From contig NZ_JAIVFL010000001.1 of the NCBI RefSeq assembly GCF_022760805.1, positions 3,844,001 to 3,908,000 of the forward strand: a DNA stretch of 64,000 nucleotides. Reading direction: 5' to 3'. A model generated the notes under the pieces. It ran no database searches. It was not told the DNA's origin and saw nothing but the letters and a program-made list of their open reading frames with translations. Each line of letters starts with the position of its first letter. Position 1 is the stretch's first letter. Below, in pieces: positions 35,314 to 44,494 of this stretch. The stretch comes from Candidatus Mycolicibacterium alkanivorans. GTDB taxonomy: Bacteria > Actinomycetota > Actinomycetes > Mycobacteriales > Mycobacteriaceae. Position numbers and translations under genes: made by a program.

Positions 35314-36008
35314 ATGATCAATCGACACGTCACCGTTCCCGGGGCCACCCTGCACTACGAGATCCGCGGCGAGGGACCGCTGCTGCTGGTGATCGGCTCA
35401 CCGATGGGCGCCGCGGAGTTCGCCCCGCTGGCCGAGGCCTTGGCGGGCGATCACACCGTGGTCACCTACGACCCGCGGGGACACGGCACGAGCGCCACCT
35501 CCGCCCCGGACGACGACGCCACCCCCGATCAGCGCGCCGACGACGTCGCGGCAATCCTCGACGACCTGGGTGCGGCCGACGCCGACGTGCTGGTGGCCGG
35601 CCGTGCCGACCGGGTCCGGACGCTGGTGGCCCACGAACCGCCGCTGCTGGAGTTGTTGCCCGATGCCGAGCAGCAGCGCGGCGCGACCGATGCGATCGTC
35701 GACACGTTCCGCGCCGAGGGCTTCGGTCCCGCGTGGCACCGGTTCATGGTCACCGCTTCTTCGAACACGAACTGCGGCCGACGACCAGGTATCTACCCGA
35801 CAGAGGGGCGCTGTCGGCGCACCACATCGTGGTGGGGGTCGGCGAGGACTCCGGACACCCCCTCACCTACCGCACCAGCGTCGAGCTCGCCGAACTGCTG
35901 GGGGTCAAAGTTGCGGAGTTCCCGGGAGACCACGGCGGATTCCTCGGGGCGCCAACCCAATTCGCAGACCGGCTGCGAGAGGTCCTGATTCGGCCGCGTC
36001 CGGAGTGA
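35314..36008 (+). pseudogene. Decayed alpha/beta hydrolase
   Basis: The first part reads as a normal alpha/beta hydrolase (HYEIRGEGPLLLVIGSPMGA, then TYDPRGHGTS). Between DVLVAG and DRVRTLVAHEPP the nucleophile-elbow segment is missing. A second break with a frameshift follows RFMVT near 35752. The C-terminal part continues in another frame (FFEHELRPTTRYLPDR, then HHIVVGVGEDSGH and the catalytic-His segment EFPGDHGGFL) to a stop at 36006-36008. The nucleophile is lost, so it cannot be active. The end overlaps the convergent MmpL gene by about 100 bp. Confidence 0.8.
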
Positions 36009-39000
36009 GGGGCGCAAGCTCGTCGGTGTCGGTGTCGGTGTCGGACTCCAGTGGCGCGACCGAACCCTCGGCGGCGGCCGCCGCGCGGGCGGCCAACTTG
36101 GCCTCCTGGTACTTCACCCGCGGGGGCTGGGAGGGCCACCAGTTCGCTTCTCCGACAAGGACAGCCATCGCCGGAACTGTGAGCGTCCGCACGATGAAGG
36201 TGTCCAACAGCAGGCCGACACCGATCACGAAGCCCATCTGCACGGCGGTGAGAATGCTGCTGACGGTGATGGCCAGCATCGACGCAGCGAAGATCAGGCC
36301 CGCCGACGTGATCACTCCGCCCGTCGCGCCGACCGTCCGGATAACGGCCGAGCGCACCCCGTACTTCGCCTCATCCCGGATCCGCGATATCAACAGCAGG
36401 TTGTAGTCGGCGCCGACGGCCACCAGGACCATGAAAGCCATTCCGGGCACACCCCAGGACAGTTCCTGCTTGAGGATGAGCTGGAACACCACGACCCCGA
36501 TGCCGAGCGCCGCGCCGTACGAAAGCACCACCGAGACAACGAGATACAGCGGTGCGACCAGTGCGCGCAGCAGCACGACCAAGATCAGGAACACCACGAC
36601 CAGGGTCATGATCATGATGTAACGGATGTCGCCGTTGTAATAGCTGCGAACGTCGGCGTTGATCGAAGACAAGCCGACCATAGAAATGGTGGCACCATCG
36701 AGCATCGTATTAGGGCGTGCGCTGTTGGCGGTGTCGACAATGGCCGTGACCTGGTCCATCGCCTGGGTACTGAACGGGTTCAGGGCGGTTTGAACCAGGT
36801 ATCGGGCAGAATGTCCGTCCTCCGAGATGAACAGTTTGGCGGCCTTCTTGAACTCGTCCTGGCTGAGGATCTGCGGGGGAATGTAGAAGCCGGACATCGG
36901 CGGGTCGGCGGCCTCCCGCTTCATCGCCAGTAGGAACGCCGAAGCCTGGTCCAACCCGTTTCCAAGGTTGCGCGTCTGGTCGACCAGAAGCTGGACACCC
37001 ATTGCCAGTTGACGACTCGAATCGGCCAGCAGGTTCGCCCCCTGGACCGCGTCGTTGATCTTCTTCTCCACGCCGCCCGGTTCGCCTACGCCCAGGGATC
37101 GCGCGGCGGTCGTGGCCTTTTGGATGTTCTGGCCGAGCGTCTTCACCAGGTCGTCGAGCTTCTCGGTCCCGTTCGTCGCCTGCAACTGGCGGCCGATGTC
37201 GGCGATTGCCGCCATCGCCGGGGTGTTGCTCGAATCGACGATGCGCTGCAGATCCGAGCGGGACGCCACGCACTCGGGATCGGCGTCGCATTGCGGACTC
37301 TGGTTGAGCGCGTTGACCAACGGGGTCGCCCAATCGGTCACATCACTGATCCGGGCCACGTTGAGGCCCAGCGCGTCGCCAAGCGAGCGCATGCTGCCCA
37401 GCAGTGCCGCCGTCTTGTCGAGCTGGTTGAGCGTGGTGGCTCCGCCGTACTTGCGGGACATGTCGTCCAGCGCGCTGGCCAGCCCGCGCACGCTGACAAT
37501 GGAACCCACCAGCTGGTTGCGGATCTGGTTCAGCACGTCGGCCATCTTGTCGGCGCCGCCGGTGAGCTGCGACAGCTTGTCGTCGTTGGTCGCGATCAGG
37601 TCCGACGCCTCACCGAGCTTGGTTCCCACCTCACCGGCCTGATACGTGGCCTTGGCCTGTTCGAGCATCTGCCCGGTCGGCCGGGTGAGACCCCGCACCA
37701 TGTCGATGTTGGGCAGCTGCGCCACCCGGGCAGCCATCTGCTCCATGTCGGCCAGCGCCTTGGGGCTACGCAGATCGTTCGGTGACTGGATGAAGAGGAA
37801 CTGCTGGAGGGTGCTGCTGATCGGGAAGTGCTTGTCCATCACCTGATAGCTGCGATTGCTCTCCGAATCAGGCGGCAGGTTCTTGCGGTCGTCGTAGTTG
37901 AACTTGGTCAGCGCGGTACATGCGGCCAGGGCTCCCAGAATGATGACGCTGGTGACGAGGTACAGGGCAGGCCTGCGGACGATCTGAATGCCGGACCGCC
38001 GCCACATCCGGCGAGTGAGGTCCTTGCGTTGCTTGACCCAGCCGCGCCGGCCGGCGAGCACGATCAGCGCCGGGAGCAGCGTGATCGCGGCGAGGAAGCC
38101 GACGGTGATGGTGACCGCCAGGACTGGGCCCACTGTCGAGAAGATCGCCAGTTTGGTGAACGACATCCCGAGGAAGGTCAGGGCGACGGTGCCCGCCGAC
38201 CCGGCGATCACCTCGCCGATGGAGACCAGTGCCTCGACCAGCGCGTCGTCGGACGCCATGCCGGTCTTGAGGAGTTCCTGGTAGCGGCTGTAGAGGAAGA
38301 CGGCGTAGTCGATCCCGGCGCCCATCATCATGCCGGTCATCAGGACGATGGTCTGGCTTCCAACGCCGAGCCCCAACTCGCCGAGACCGGCCACCAACTG
38401 CTGCGCAACGACGAGCGAGACGCCGATCGTGATCAGCGGCATGATCATGGCGACGAGACTGCGGTAGACGATGATGAGGATCCCGAACACCATGACGACG
38501 GTGACCGCCTCGATCAGGTGCTGGTCTTTCACGCCGACTTCATTGAGATCCTCGAACGTCGCCGCGCCGCCGACCACGTTGACCTGCAGCGACGACCCCG
38601 CGGTCGCGTCTTTCACCGTCTTGGCGAAATTGCGGTACGCCTCCTGACCCGACGGGGTGCCCATGGTGCCGGCCAGGCTGACCGGCAAGTTCCACGCCTT
38701 CTGGTCCTTGCTGGTCATGACTTCGCGCAACTCGGGGATGCGGACGAAGTCCTGAAGAGACGTCACATTCTTCGTGTCGGCCCTGAGCTTGTCCACGAGG
38801 TTGCGATACGTCGCCTCGTCCGCCGGCGTCAGGCCGTTCTCGTTGCTGAGAATGATCGCCGAGAAGTTGCCGGTGTCGGCCTCCTTGAAGGCCTTCTGCA
38901 TCTCCTGACCGGTGACCAGGACCGGAGCGTTCTTCGGCAGGAAGTCCGGCGTCTTCTCCGCAGCCACCACCGCGAGCGGCCGAATGAGGATGAACAGTGC

Positions 39001-39120
39001 CCCGGCAAGGGCGATCCAAGCCGCGATGACCAGCAAAGGGTGACGGACAATGATCCGCCCCAGGCCGTGGAAAAAACGATCTGCGGACACGCCTTTGAAG
39101 ATGGCGCGCTTGGACATCAT
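35905..39120 (-). CDS. MmpL-family RND lipid transporter
   Basis: The 1071-residue protein has the RND/MmpL plan: TM1 at about 25-48, a first periplasmic loop, five clustered membrane segments at about 205-370, a long second periplasmic domain with coiled-coil character (about 425-765) and a second cluster at about 840-1000. MmpL hallmarks GAGIDYAVFLYSRYQE and VAVGADYNLLLISRIRDE carry the proton-relay Asp-Tyr pairs. MmpL proteins export lipids or siderophores. There is no mmpS gene nearby. The last 30 or so residues are encoded opposite the hydrolase relic, and an Asp-Thr run there comes from a GTCGGT hexamer repeat, so the tail may be altered. Confidence 0.93.
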   Translation of the reverse strand: MMSKRAIFKGVSADRFFHGLGRIIVRHPLLVIAAWIALAGALFILIRPLAVVAAEKTPDFLPKNAPVLVTGQEMQKAFKEADTGNFSAIILSNENGLTPADEATYRNLVDKLRADTKNVTSLQDFVRIPELREVMTSKDQKAWNLPVSLAGTMGTPSGQEAYRNFAKTVKDATAGSSLQVNVVGGAATFEDLNEVGVKDQHLIEAVTVVMVFGILIIVYRSLVAMIMPLITIGVSLVVAQQLVAGLGELGLGVGSQTIVLMTGMMMGAGIDYAVFLYSRYQELLKTGMASDDALVEALVSIGEVIAGSAGTVALTFLGMSFTKLAIFSTVGPVLAVTITVGFLAAITLLPALIVLAGRRGWVKQRKDLTRRMWRRSGIQIVRRPALYLVTSVIILGALAACTALTKFNYDDRKNLPPDSESNRSYQVMDKHFPISSTLQQFLFIQSPNDLRSPKALADMEQMAARVAQLPNIDMVRGLTRPTGQMLEQAKATYQAGEVGTKLGEASDLIATNDDKLSQLTGGADKMADVLNQIRNQLVGSIVSVRGLASALDDMSRKYGGATTLNQLDKTAALLGSMRSLGDALGLNVARISDVTDWATPLVNALNQSPQCDADPECVASRSDLQRIVDSSNTPAMAAIADIGRQLQATNGTEKLDDLVKTLGQNIQKATTAARSLGVGEPGGVEKKINDAVQGANLLADSSRQLAMGVQLLVDQTRNLGNGLDQASAFLLAMKREAADPPMSGFYIPPQILSQDEFKKAAKLFISEDGHSARYLVQTALNPFSTQAMDQVTAIVDTANSARPNTMLDGATISMVGLSSINADVRSYYNGDIRYIMIMTLVVVFLILVVLLRALVAPLYLVVSVVLSYGAALGIGVVVFQLILKQELSWGVPGMAFMVLVAVGADYNLLLISRIRDEAKYGVRSAVIRTVGATGGVITSAGLIFAASMLAITVSSILTAVQMGFVIGVGLLLDTFIVRTLTVPAMAVLVGEANWWPSQPPRVKYQEAKLAARAAAAAEGSVAPLESDTDTDTDELAPLTPDAAESGPLAAGLRIGLAPRGIRRGLPGTPQL

Positions 39121-39211
39121 TCCAAGTTACATGGAGCGGCTGTCAATAACGGTATCGCTGCAGCTCAGTGGCCGCAACGTTCCGGTATCGAGAATTGTCA
39201 CACCCCGCTGG

Positions 39212-39232
39212 CATACTCGAACACATGTTCGA
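39212..39232 (+). promoter_or_regulatory. Leaderless promoter with LexA (SOS) box over the start codon
   Basis: TCGAAC-ACAT-GTTCGA at 39217-39232 is identical to the box at 19172 and contains the ATG at 39225. A CATACT hexamer (39212-39217) lies 7 bp before that ATG. LexA binding would block both transcription start and the leaderless start codon. Confidence 0.85.
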
Positions 39233-40628
39233 TAGTCCTGCCGAGCTGCTCACCCGGATGGGGCACGCGGCCCGCTCCGAGGCGATGGCGGCGGCCAACA
39301 AGCTGGACGCCATCGGCGAGCTGTACGCGCTGCGGCTCACTCAGCACGGCGAACGCGAACAGTGGGCGATCGACACCGATGACGCGGTGGCGGCCGAAGT
39401 CGCCGCGGCGCTGCGTACCAGCGTCGCGATGGGCCGCAGCAATCTGCGGTACGCCCGCGCCATGCGGGAGCAACTTCCCCTGGTCGCCGACACCTTCCGG
39501 GCTGGTGACATCGACTTCAGGCTGTTTCGCGTCATCGTCTACCGGACCGAGCTGGTGACCGACGAGACCGCACGCGCGGCGGTTGACGCCCAGTTGGCGG
39601 CGCGTGCGCGGCGCTGGCAATCAATGACCTCGCACCGGCTGGCCGCAGCGGTGGACCGCGTCGTGGCCAAGGTCGATCGTGACGCCGTCCGGCGCAGCCG
39701 AGAGGACATCGCCGACCGTCGGTTCGACGTCACCGCCAGCGAAACAGGGTTCTCCTATCTGAACGGCGTCGTGTTCGCCACCGCCGGGGAGGCACTGGAC
39801 CGGCGGCTGAACGAACTGGCCGCCACCGTGTGCCCGGATGATCCCCGGACAGTGGCACAGCGGCGGGCGGACGCCCTGGGTGCGCTCGCGGCCGGTGCCG
39901 ACCAGCTGGCGTGCGGGTGTGGCCGCGCCGAGTGCGACCTGAGCTCCGCACGCGGACAGCGCAGCGGGGTGGTGGTGCACGTCGTGGCAAACCAGTCCGC
40001 CCTGGACGGCTCCAGCGAGAACCCGGCCATGGTCCAGGGCAACGGCCTCATCCCCGCCGAGGTGCTCCGCGAACTGGCCCGATCGGCGAAGCTGCAGCCC
40101 CTGACCGTCCCGGTCGACGCACCTCCCGAGCCGAGATATCACCCGTCGACGAAGCTCGCCGACTTCGTTCGTGCTCGCGACTTGACGTGCCGGGCGCCGG
40201 GCTGCGATCGACCGGCGACCCATTGCGACGTGGACCATACGATTCCGCACAGCGCGGGCGGACCCACGCACGCGTCCAACCTGAAGTGCCTTTGCCGTTT
40301 TCATCATTTGCTCAAGACGTTCTGGGGCTGGAGCGACAAACAGCTGCCAGACGGCACGGTCATCTGGACGGCTCCGTCCGGTCACACCTACGTGACCACA
40401 CCCGGTAGTGCCCTGTTGTTCCCGTCGCTGACGGTGCCGACCGGCGACCTGCCGGTACCCTCTAAGCGCGCTGAGGACGACTGTGGTGAGCGAGCCGCGA
40501 TGATGCCCAAGCGCAGGCGCAGCCGACGCCAGGAGCGAACTGCCGGGATTCGCGCCGAGCGGGCCGGCAACCGTCGACGACGCGACCCCGTGCCACCCCA
40601 GCCCGGTGACGAACCGCCGCCGTTCTAG
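39225..40628 (+). CDS. DUF222 / HNH endonuclease-like protein (13E12 repeat family), SOS-box copy 2
   Basis: The 467-residue protein starts MFDSPAELL at the ATG in the SOS box; upstream codons in the frame are not family-like. It has a DUF222 domain (about 15-310) and an HNH motif: [19 protein letters not shown], then [19 protein letters not shown] and RFHHLLK. The C-terminus is a basic tail rich in Arg (RRRSRRQER). It is more diverged than expected for a recent duplicate of the gene at 19180, sharing mainly the start region and HNH core. It lies between mmpL and add and overlaps the add stop by 4 bp. Confidence 0.9.
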   Translation: MFDSPAELLTRMGHAARSEAMAAANKLDAIGELYALRLTQHGEREQWAIDTDDAVAAEVAAALRTSVAMGRSNLRYARAMREQLPLVADTFRAGDIDFRLFRVIVYRTELVTDETARAAVDAQLAARARRWQSMTSHRLAAAVDRVVAKVDRDAVRRSREDIADRRFDVTASETGFSYLNGVVFATAGEALDRRLNELAATVCPDDPRTVAQRRADALGALAAGADQLACGCGRAECDLSSARGQRSGVVVHVVANQSALDGSSENPAMVQGNGLIPAEVLRELARSAKLQPLTVPVDAPPEPRYHPSTKLADFVRARDLTCRAPGCDRPATHCDVDHTIPHSAGGPTHASNLKCLCRFHHLLKTFWGWSDKQLPDGTVIWTAPSGHTYVTTPGSALLFPSLTVPTGDLPVPSKRAEDDCGERAAMMPKRRRSRRQERTAGIRAERAGNRRRRDPVPPQPGDEPPPF

Positions 40629-41713
40629 CCGATGAGCACCGCGTAGCGGGGCTTGATCACTTCGTCGATGATCGCCAGCCGTTCGTCGAAGTGGATGAAG
40701 GCCGACTTCATCGCGTTGATGGTGAACCGTTCCAGGTCACTCCATCCGTAACCGAAAGCCTCGACGAGCCGCAGCATCTCCTGGCTCATGGTGGTGTCGC
40801 TCATCAGCCGGTTGTCGGTGTTGACCGTGACCCGGAATCGCAGTCGAGCCAGCAGGTCGAACGGGTGGTTTTCGATGCTCTCCACCGCGCCGGTCTGCAC
40901 ATTGGAGCTCGGACACATCTCCAGCGGGACGCGCTTGTCACGCAGGATGGCCGCGAGCCGGCCCAGCACAGCGGTGCCGTCGGGCAGCACCTCGATGTCG
41001 TCGACGATCCGCACCCCATGCCCCAGCCGGTCTGCCCCGCAGAACGCCAGGGCCTCGTGGATGGACGGGAGGCCGAATGCCTCGCCGGCATGAATGGTGA
41101 AGCGCGCGTTGTTGCCGCGCATGTACTCGAACGCGTCGAGATGACGAGTCGGAGGGTAACCCGCCTCGGCGCCGGCGATGTCGAAGCCGACGACACCCTT
41201 GTCGCGGAACCGGATCGCCAGCTCGGCGATCTCGCGTGAGCGCGCGGCGTGCCGCATGGCCGTCACCAGGCAGCGCACCACGATCACGTGCCCTTCGGCC
41301 GCCGCGGCCTTCTCTCCGTCGGCGAAGCCGGCCAGCACCGCGTCGACCACGTCGTCCAGGGACAGCTCTGCGGCGATGTGCAGCTCCGGGGCGAACCGCA
41401 CCTCGGCGTACACCACGCTGTCGGCGGCCAGGTCCTCCACGCATTCGAAGGCCACCCGGTGCAGCGCCTCCGGGGTCTGCATCACCGCGACGGTGTGCGC
41501 GAACGGTTCGAGGTAGCGCACCAGCGAACCGCTGTGCGCGGCGGTGCGAAACCAGGTCGCCAGGGTGGCCTCGTCGGTGGTAGGCAGATCGTCGTAGCCG
41601 ATCTGCCCGGCGATGTCGAGCACGGTCGACGGCCGCAGCCCGCCGTCGAGGTGGTCGTGCAGCAGGGCCTTCGGCGCCCGGCCGATCATCTCTAGCGTCA
41701 GCGGTGTGGTCAT
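40625..41713 (-). CDS. add: Adenosine deaminase
   Basis: The 362-residue enzyme deaminates adenosine and deoxyadenosine to inosine forms. Zinc and catalytic residues are visible: [10 protein letters not shown] near residue 19, the [11 protein letters not shown]is-Ala-Gly-Glu motif and the LGHGVRI motif. It is the orthologue of Rv3313c. It is last in the overlapping operon cdd-deoA-add (ATGA junction with deoA). Its stop overlaps the convergent HNH gene. Confidence 0.95.
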   Translation of the reverse strand: MTTPLTLEMIGRAPKALLHDHLDGGLRPSTVLDIAGQIGYDDLPTTDEATLATWFRTAAHSGSLVRYLEPFAHTVAVMQTPEALHRVAFECVEDLAADSVVYAEVRFAPELHIAAELSLDDVVDAVLAGFADGEKAAAAEGHVIVVRCLVTAMRHAARSREIAELAIRFRDKGVVGFDIAGAEAGYPPTRHLDAFEYMRGNNARFTIHAGEAFGLPSIHEALAFCGADRLGHGVRIVDDIEVLPDGTAVLGRLAAILRDKRVPLEMCPSSNVQTGAVESIENHPFDLLARLRFRVTVNTDNRLMSDTTMSQEMLRLVEAFGYGWSDLERFTINAMKSAFIHFDERLAIIDEVIKPRYAVLIG

Positions 41714-43011
41714 CAGGCGATCCGATCGATGATCAGCGGGCGGATGGGTTCGGCGCCGTCGACGATGCTCCAGCCGCCGTCGAGTTCGGCCATCGCGGCG
41801 GCGATCCGCTCCGGGGTGTCGGTGTACAGGGTGAACAACGGCTCCCCGGCGGCGACCGGTTCACCGGGACGGCGGTGGATGCGCACACCAGCTCCGAACT
41901 GCACGCGCTGCCCCGGGCGGGCCCGGCCCGCGCCGAGCCGCCACACCGTCAGCCCCACCGCCATCGCGTCAATGTCCCCCATTGTGCCGCTCCGGGGTGC
42001 CGTCACGGTCTCGGAATGAGCACCGATCGGCAGCGGTGCGGCCAGGTCACCGCCCTGTGCGGCGACCAGCGCCCGGAACCGATCCATCGCCGTCCCGTCC
42101 TGCAGCGTCTGCGCGGGATCGACGCCGTCCAGACCGGCCAGCTCGACCATCTCCTGCGCCAGTCGCACCGTCAGCTCCACCACGTCCGACGGACCGCCGC
42201 CGGCCAGCACCTCCAGTGACTCGGCCACCTCGAGGGCGTTTCCGACCGTCCGTCCGAGCGGCACGTTCATGTCGGTCAACACTGCCAGCGTCGGCACCCC
42301 GTGCGCCTTGCCCAGCTCCACCATGGTGGCTGCCAGCTCGCGCGATTCGGCCTCGGTCTTGAGGAACGCCCCGCGGCCGACCTTGACGTCGAGCACCAGA
42401 GAATCGGCGCCTTCGGCGAGCTTCTTGCTCATCACCGAGCTGGCGATCAGCGGCAGCGACTCCACCGTCGCGGTGACGTCGCGTAGTGCATAGATCTTGC
42501 GGTCGGCGGGAGCCAGCTCGCCTGCTGCGAAGATGGCCGCACCGATCTCCGAGAGCTGTTGGCGCACTTGGGCGTTGGAGAGTTCTGCGGTGAAACCGGG
42601 AATCGACTCCAGCTTGTCCAGGGTGCCGCCGGTGTGCCCGAGACCGCGACCGGCCGCCTGCGGCACTGCCGCGCCGCAAGCGGCGATCACCGGAACCAGC
42701 GGGATGGTGATCTTGTCGCCCACCCCGCCTGTCGAGTGCTTGTCCACCGTGGGCAGCCGGTGTCCGTCACGGCGCAGATCGCTGAAATCCAGGTGCACAC
42801 CGGAGGCCACCATCGCGGTGGTCCACCGCGAGATCTCGGCACGGTCCATGCCCCGCAGGAAGATCGCCATCAACAGCGCCGACATCTGCTCGTCGGCGAC
42901 CCGGCCGTGGGTGTAGGCGTCGATCACCCAGTCGATCGCCTCGTCGGACAACCGCCCCCCGTCGCGCTTGGCCCGAATAACCGTCGGAGCGTCGAATGTG
43001 AACTGGGTCAC
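41713..43011 (-). CDS. deoA: Thymidine phosphorylase
   Basis: From the GTG at 43011, which overlaps the cdd stop as GTGA, the protein has 432 residues. The longer frame runs antiparallel through cdd and is not real. It splits thymidine and deoxyuridine with phosphate. The family signature [19 protein letters not shown], the [18 protein letters not shown] loop and the C-terminal pyrimidine-nucleoside phosphorylase domain ([15 protein letters not shown]) are intact. It is the orthologue of Rv3314c. Confidence 0.95.
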   Translation of the reverse strand: MTQFTFDAPTVIRAKRDGGRLSDEAIDWVIDAYTHGRVADEQMSALLMAIFLRGMDRAEISRWTTAMVASGVHLDFSDLRRDGHRLPTVDKHSTGGVGDKITIPLVPVIAACGAAVPQAAGRGLGHTGGTLDKLESIPGFTAELSNAQVRQQLSEIGAAIFAAGELAPADRKIYALRDVTATVESLPLIASSVMSKKLAEGADSLVLDVKVGRGAFLKTEAESRELAATMVELGKAHGVPTLAVLTDMNVPLGRTVGNALEVAESLEVLAGGGPSDVVELTVRLAQEMVELAGLDGVDPAQTLQDGTAMDRFRALVAAQGGDLAAPLPIGAHSETVTAPRSGTMGDIDAMAVGLTVWRLGAGRARPGQRVQFGAGVRIHRRPGEPVAAGEPLFTLYTDTPERIAAAMAELDGGWSIVDGAEPIRPLIIDRIA

Positions 43012-43421
43012 GGCTTTTCCCGATGCACCCGGGCAAGATCGGCGGGCCCGAACGCCTCGGGCAGCAGCTCGGCCAACCTGACCGGACCCCCGGCGTGATC
43101 GATCAACAACTCCGGGCCGCCGTGCTCGAGAAGCACCTGCCGGCACCGGCCGCAGGGCATCAGCGCGGCCCCCGTCGCATCCACCACCGCCAGGGCCAGC
43201 AGCCGCCCGCCCCCGCCGGAGACCAAATCGCACACCACCGCGCACTCGGCACAGAGGCCTAGGCCGTATGAGACATTCTCCACATTGCAGCCCACCACGA
43301 TCCGGCCGTCGTCGGCCAGGGCGGCCGCCCCCACCGGGAACTTCGAATACGGCGCATAGGCGCGGGTATATACCTCGGTTGCCTTGTCGCGCAGGTCATT
43401 CCAATCGACCGAGATCACCAT
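43008..43421 (-). CDS. cdd: Cytidine deaminase
   Basis: The 137-residue enzyme converts cytidine and deoxycytidine to the uridine forms. It has VGCNVENVSYG, the catalytic CAECAVV pair (Cys-Ala-Glu) and the second zinc motif PCGRCRQ. It is the orthologue of Rv3315c and first gene of the cdd-deoA-add operon, divergent from sdhC. The product of Cdd feeds DeoA, which explains the tight coupling. Confidence 0.95.
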   Translation of the reverse strand: MVISVDWNDLRDKATEVYTRAYAPYSKFPVGAAALADDGRIVVGCNVENVSYGLGLCAECAVVCDLVSGGGGRLLALAVVDATGAALMPCGRCRQVLLEHGGPELLIDHAGGPVRLAELLPEAFGPADLARVHREKP

Positions 43422-43603
43422 GCGCCAGTCACCGCACCGCTACCGAATGCATTCACCCTGCCACCTCGGAACGCTCGGCGGGGAGGTTCGGGCGGGCCGG
43501 ATCGGCTGCGTCGCCACCCCGTGTCACTGCAACGTAATTCTTTAGACAATACAAACGGCATTAGAGTCCACCCAAAACCTCAAACGAAGGCGTTGGAGGC
43601 CTG
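43422..43603 (+). promoter_or_regulatory. Divergent cdd/sdhC control region with strong sdhC ribosome binding site
   Basis: This 180-bp gap holds the start signals for two operons. On the plus strand an AT-rich patch (TTTAGACAATACAAACGG, 43541-43558) precedes TAGAGT at 43562-43567, a possible -10 box. GGAGG at 43595-43599 is a good Shine-Dalgarno sequence for sdhC. The -35 assignment is uncertain because the spacing is short. Confidence 0.4.
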
Positions 43604-44026
43604 ATGAGTACAGCCGCACCGGTCGTACCGGCGCCGCGCGACAAGTCGTCCCGCAGACGACGGACCCTCTACCGCGGCGACCCGGGCATGTGGTCGTGGG
43701 TTCTGCACCGCGTCACCGGTGCGACCATCTTCTTTTTCCTCTTCGTCCACGTCCTCGACACCGCCCTGGTCCGGGTCAGCCCGCAGGCCTACAACGAGGT
43801 CGTCGAAACCTACAAGACCCCGATCGTCGGCCTGATGGAGATCGGCCTGGTGGCCGCACTGCTCTATCACGCACTCAACGGCGTACGGATCACCCTGATC
43901 GACTTCTGGTGGAAGGGCCCGCGCTACCAGCGCCAGATGCTGTGGGCCGTGGCCGCGGTCTGGCTGCTGGTGATGGTGCCATCGCTGGTCATCATCGGCA
44001 TGCACATGGCGGAGCGGTTCCTGTGA
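43604..44026 (+). CDS. sdhC: Succinate dehydrogenase cytochrome b subunit SdhC
   Basis: The 140-residue membrane anchor subunit has three hydrophobic segments (about 30-60, 75-97 and 108-132). The signature WSWVLHRVTGATIFFFLFVH carries the quinone-site Ser/Arg region and a heme-ligand His, and a second His occurs in LYHALNG. It opens the four-gene sdhCDAB operon, orthologous to Rv3316-Rv3319. The GTGA overlap with sdhD indicates coupled translation. Confidence 0.94.
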   Translation: MSTAAPVVPAPRDKSSRRRRTLYRGDPGMWSWVLHRVTGATIFFFLFVHVLDTALVRVSPQAYNEVVETYKTPIVGLMEIGLVAALLYHALNGVRITLIDFWWKGPRYQRQMLWAVAAVWLLVMVPSLVIIGMHMAERFL

Positions 44027-44484
44027 CCGCGCCCGAGAGCCGGCTCGGCCCGCCGGCCCCGATCCTGGAACGCAACCACGACCGGCCCGCCAGTCTGGAC
44101 AACCCGCGCGCCCCTCGCCACCGCGCCGGAATGCCCAACTTCGAGAAGTACGCATGGCTGTTCATGCGGTTCTCCGGCGTGGTCCTGATCTTCCTGGCGC
44201 TGGGGCACCTGTTCATCGGGCTGATGTGGGACGGCGGGGTGTACCGCATCGACTTCACCTACGTGGCGCAGCGCTGGGCCTCGCCGTTCTGGCAGACCTG
44301 GGACCTGCTGCTGCTATGGCTGGCCCAGCTTCACGGCGGCAACGGTATGCGCACGATCATCTCCGACTACGCACGCAAGGACTCCACGAGATTCTGGCTG
44401 AACTCGCTGCTGGTGGTTTCGATGCTCATCGTGCTGGTGGTGGGCACCTACGTGCTGCTGACCTTCGACCCGAACATCAGTTAG
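44023..44484 (+). CDS. sdhD: Succinate dehydrogenase membrane anchor SdhD
   Basis: From the GTG overlapping the sdhC stop the product has 153 residues. A long hydrophilic N-terminus is followed by three membrane segments (about 43-66, 85-105 and 120-147). The LFMRFSGVVLIFLALGHLFI and AQLHGGNGMRTIISDY motifs hold the expected Arg, His and Asp/Tyr residues. It pairs with SdhC to bind heme b and menaquinone. Confidence 0.93.
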   Translation: MTAPESRLGPPAPILERNHDRPASLDNPRAPRHRAGMPNFEKYAWLFMRFSGVVLIFLALGHLFIGLMWDGGVYRIDFTYVAQRWASPFWQTWDLLLLWLAQLHGGNGMRTIISDYARKDSTRFWLNSLLVVSMLIVLVVGTYVLLTFDPNIS

Positions 44485-44494
44485 AGGCAAAACG

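Noticed and set aside
36022..36045. GTCGGT hexamer array as a regulatory microsatellite
   Set aside because: It is within the mmpL coding sequence and encodes an Asp-Thr run. It is noted only as part of the odd MmpL tail.
41713..43245. N-terminal extension of deoA into cdd
   Set aside because: The extra residues are an out-of-frame reading of cdd. The GTG at 43011 overlapping the cdd stop gives the normal family length.
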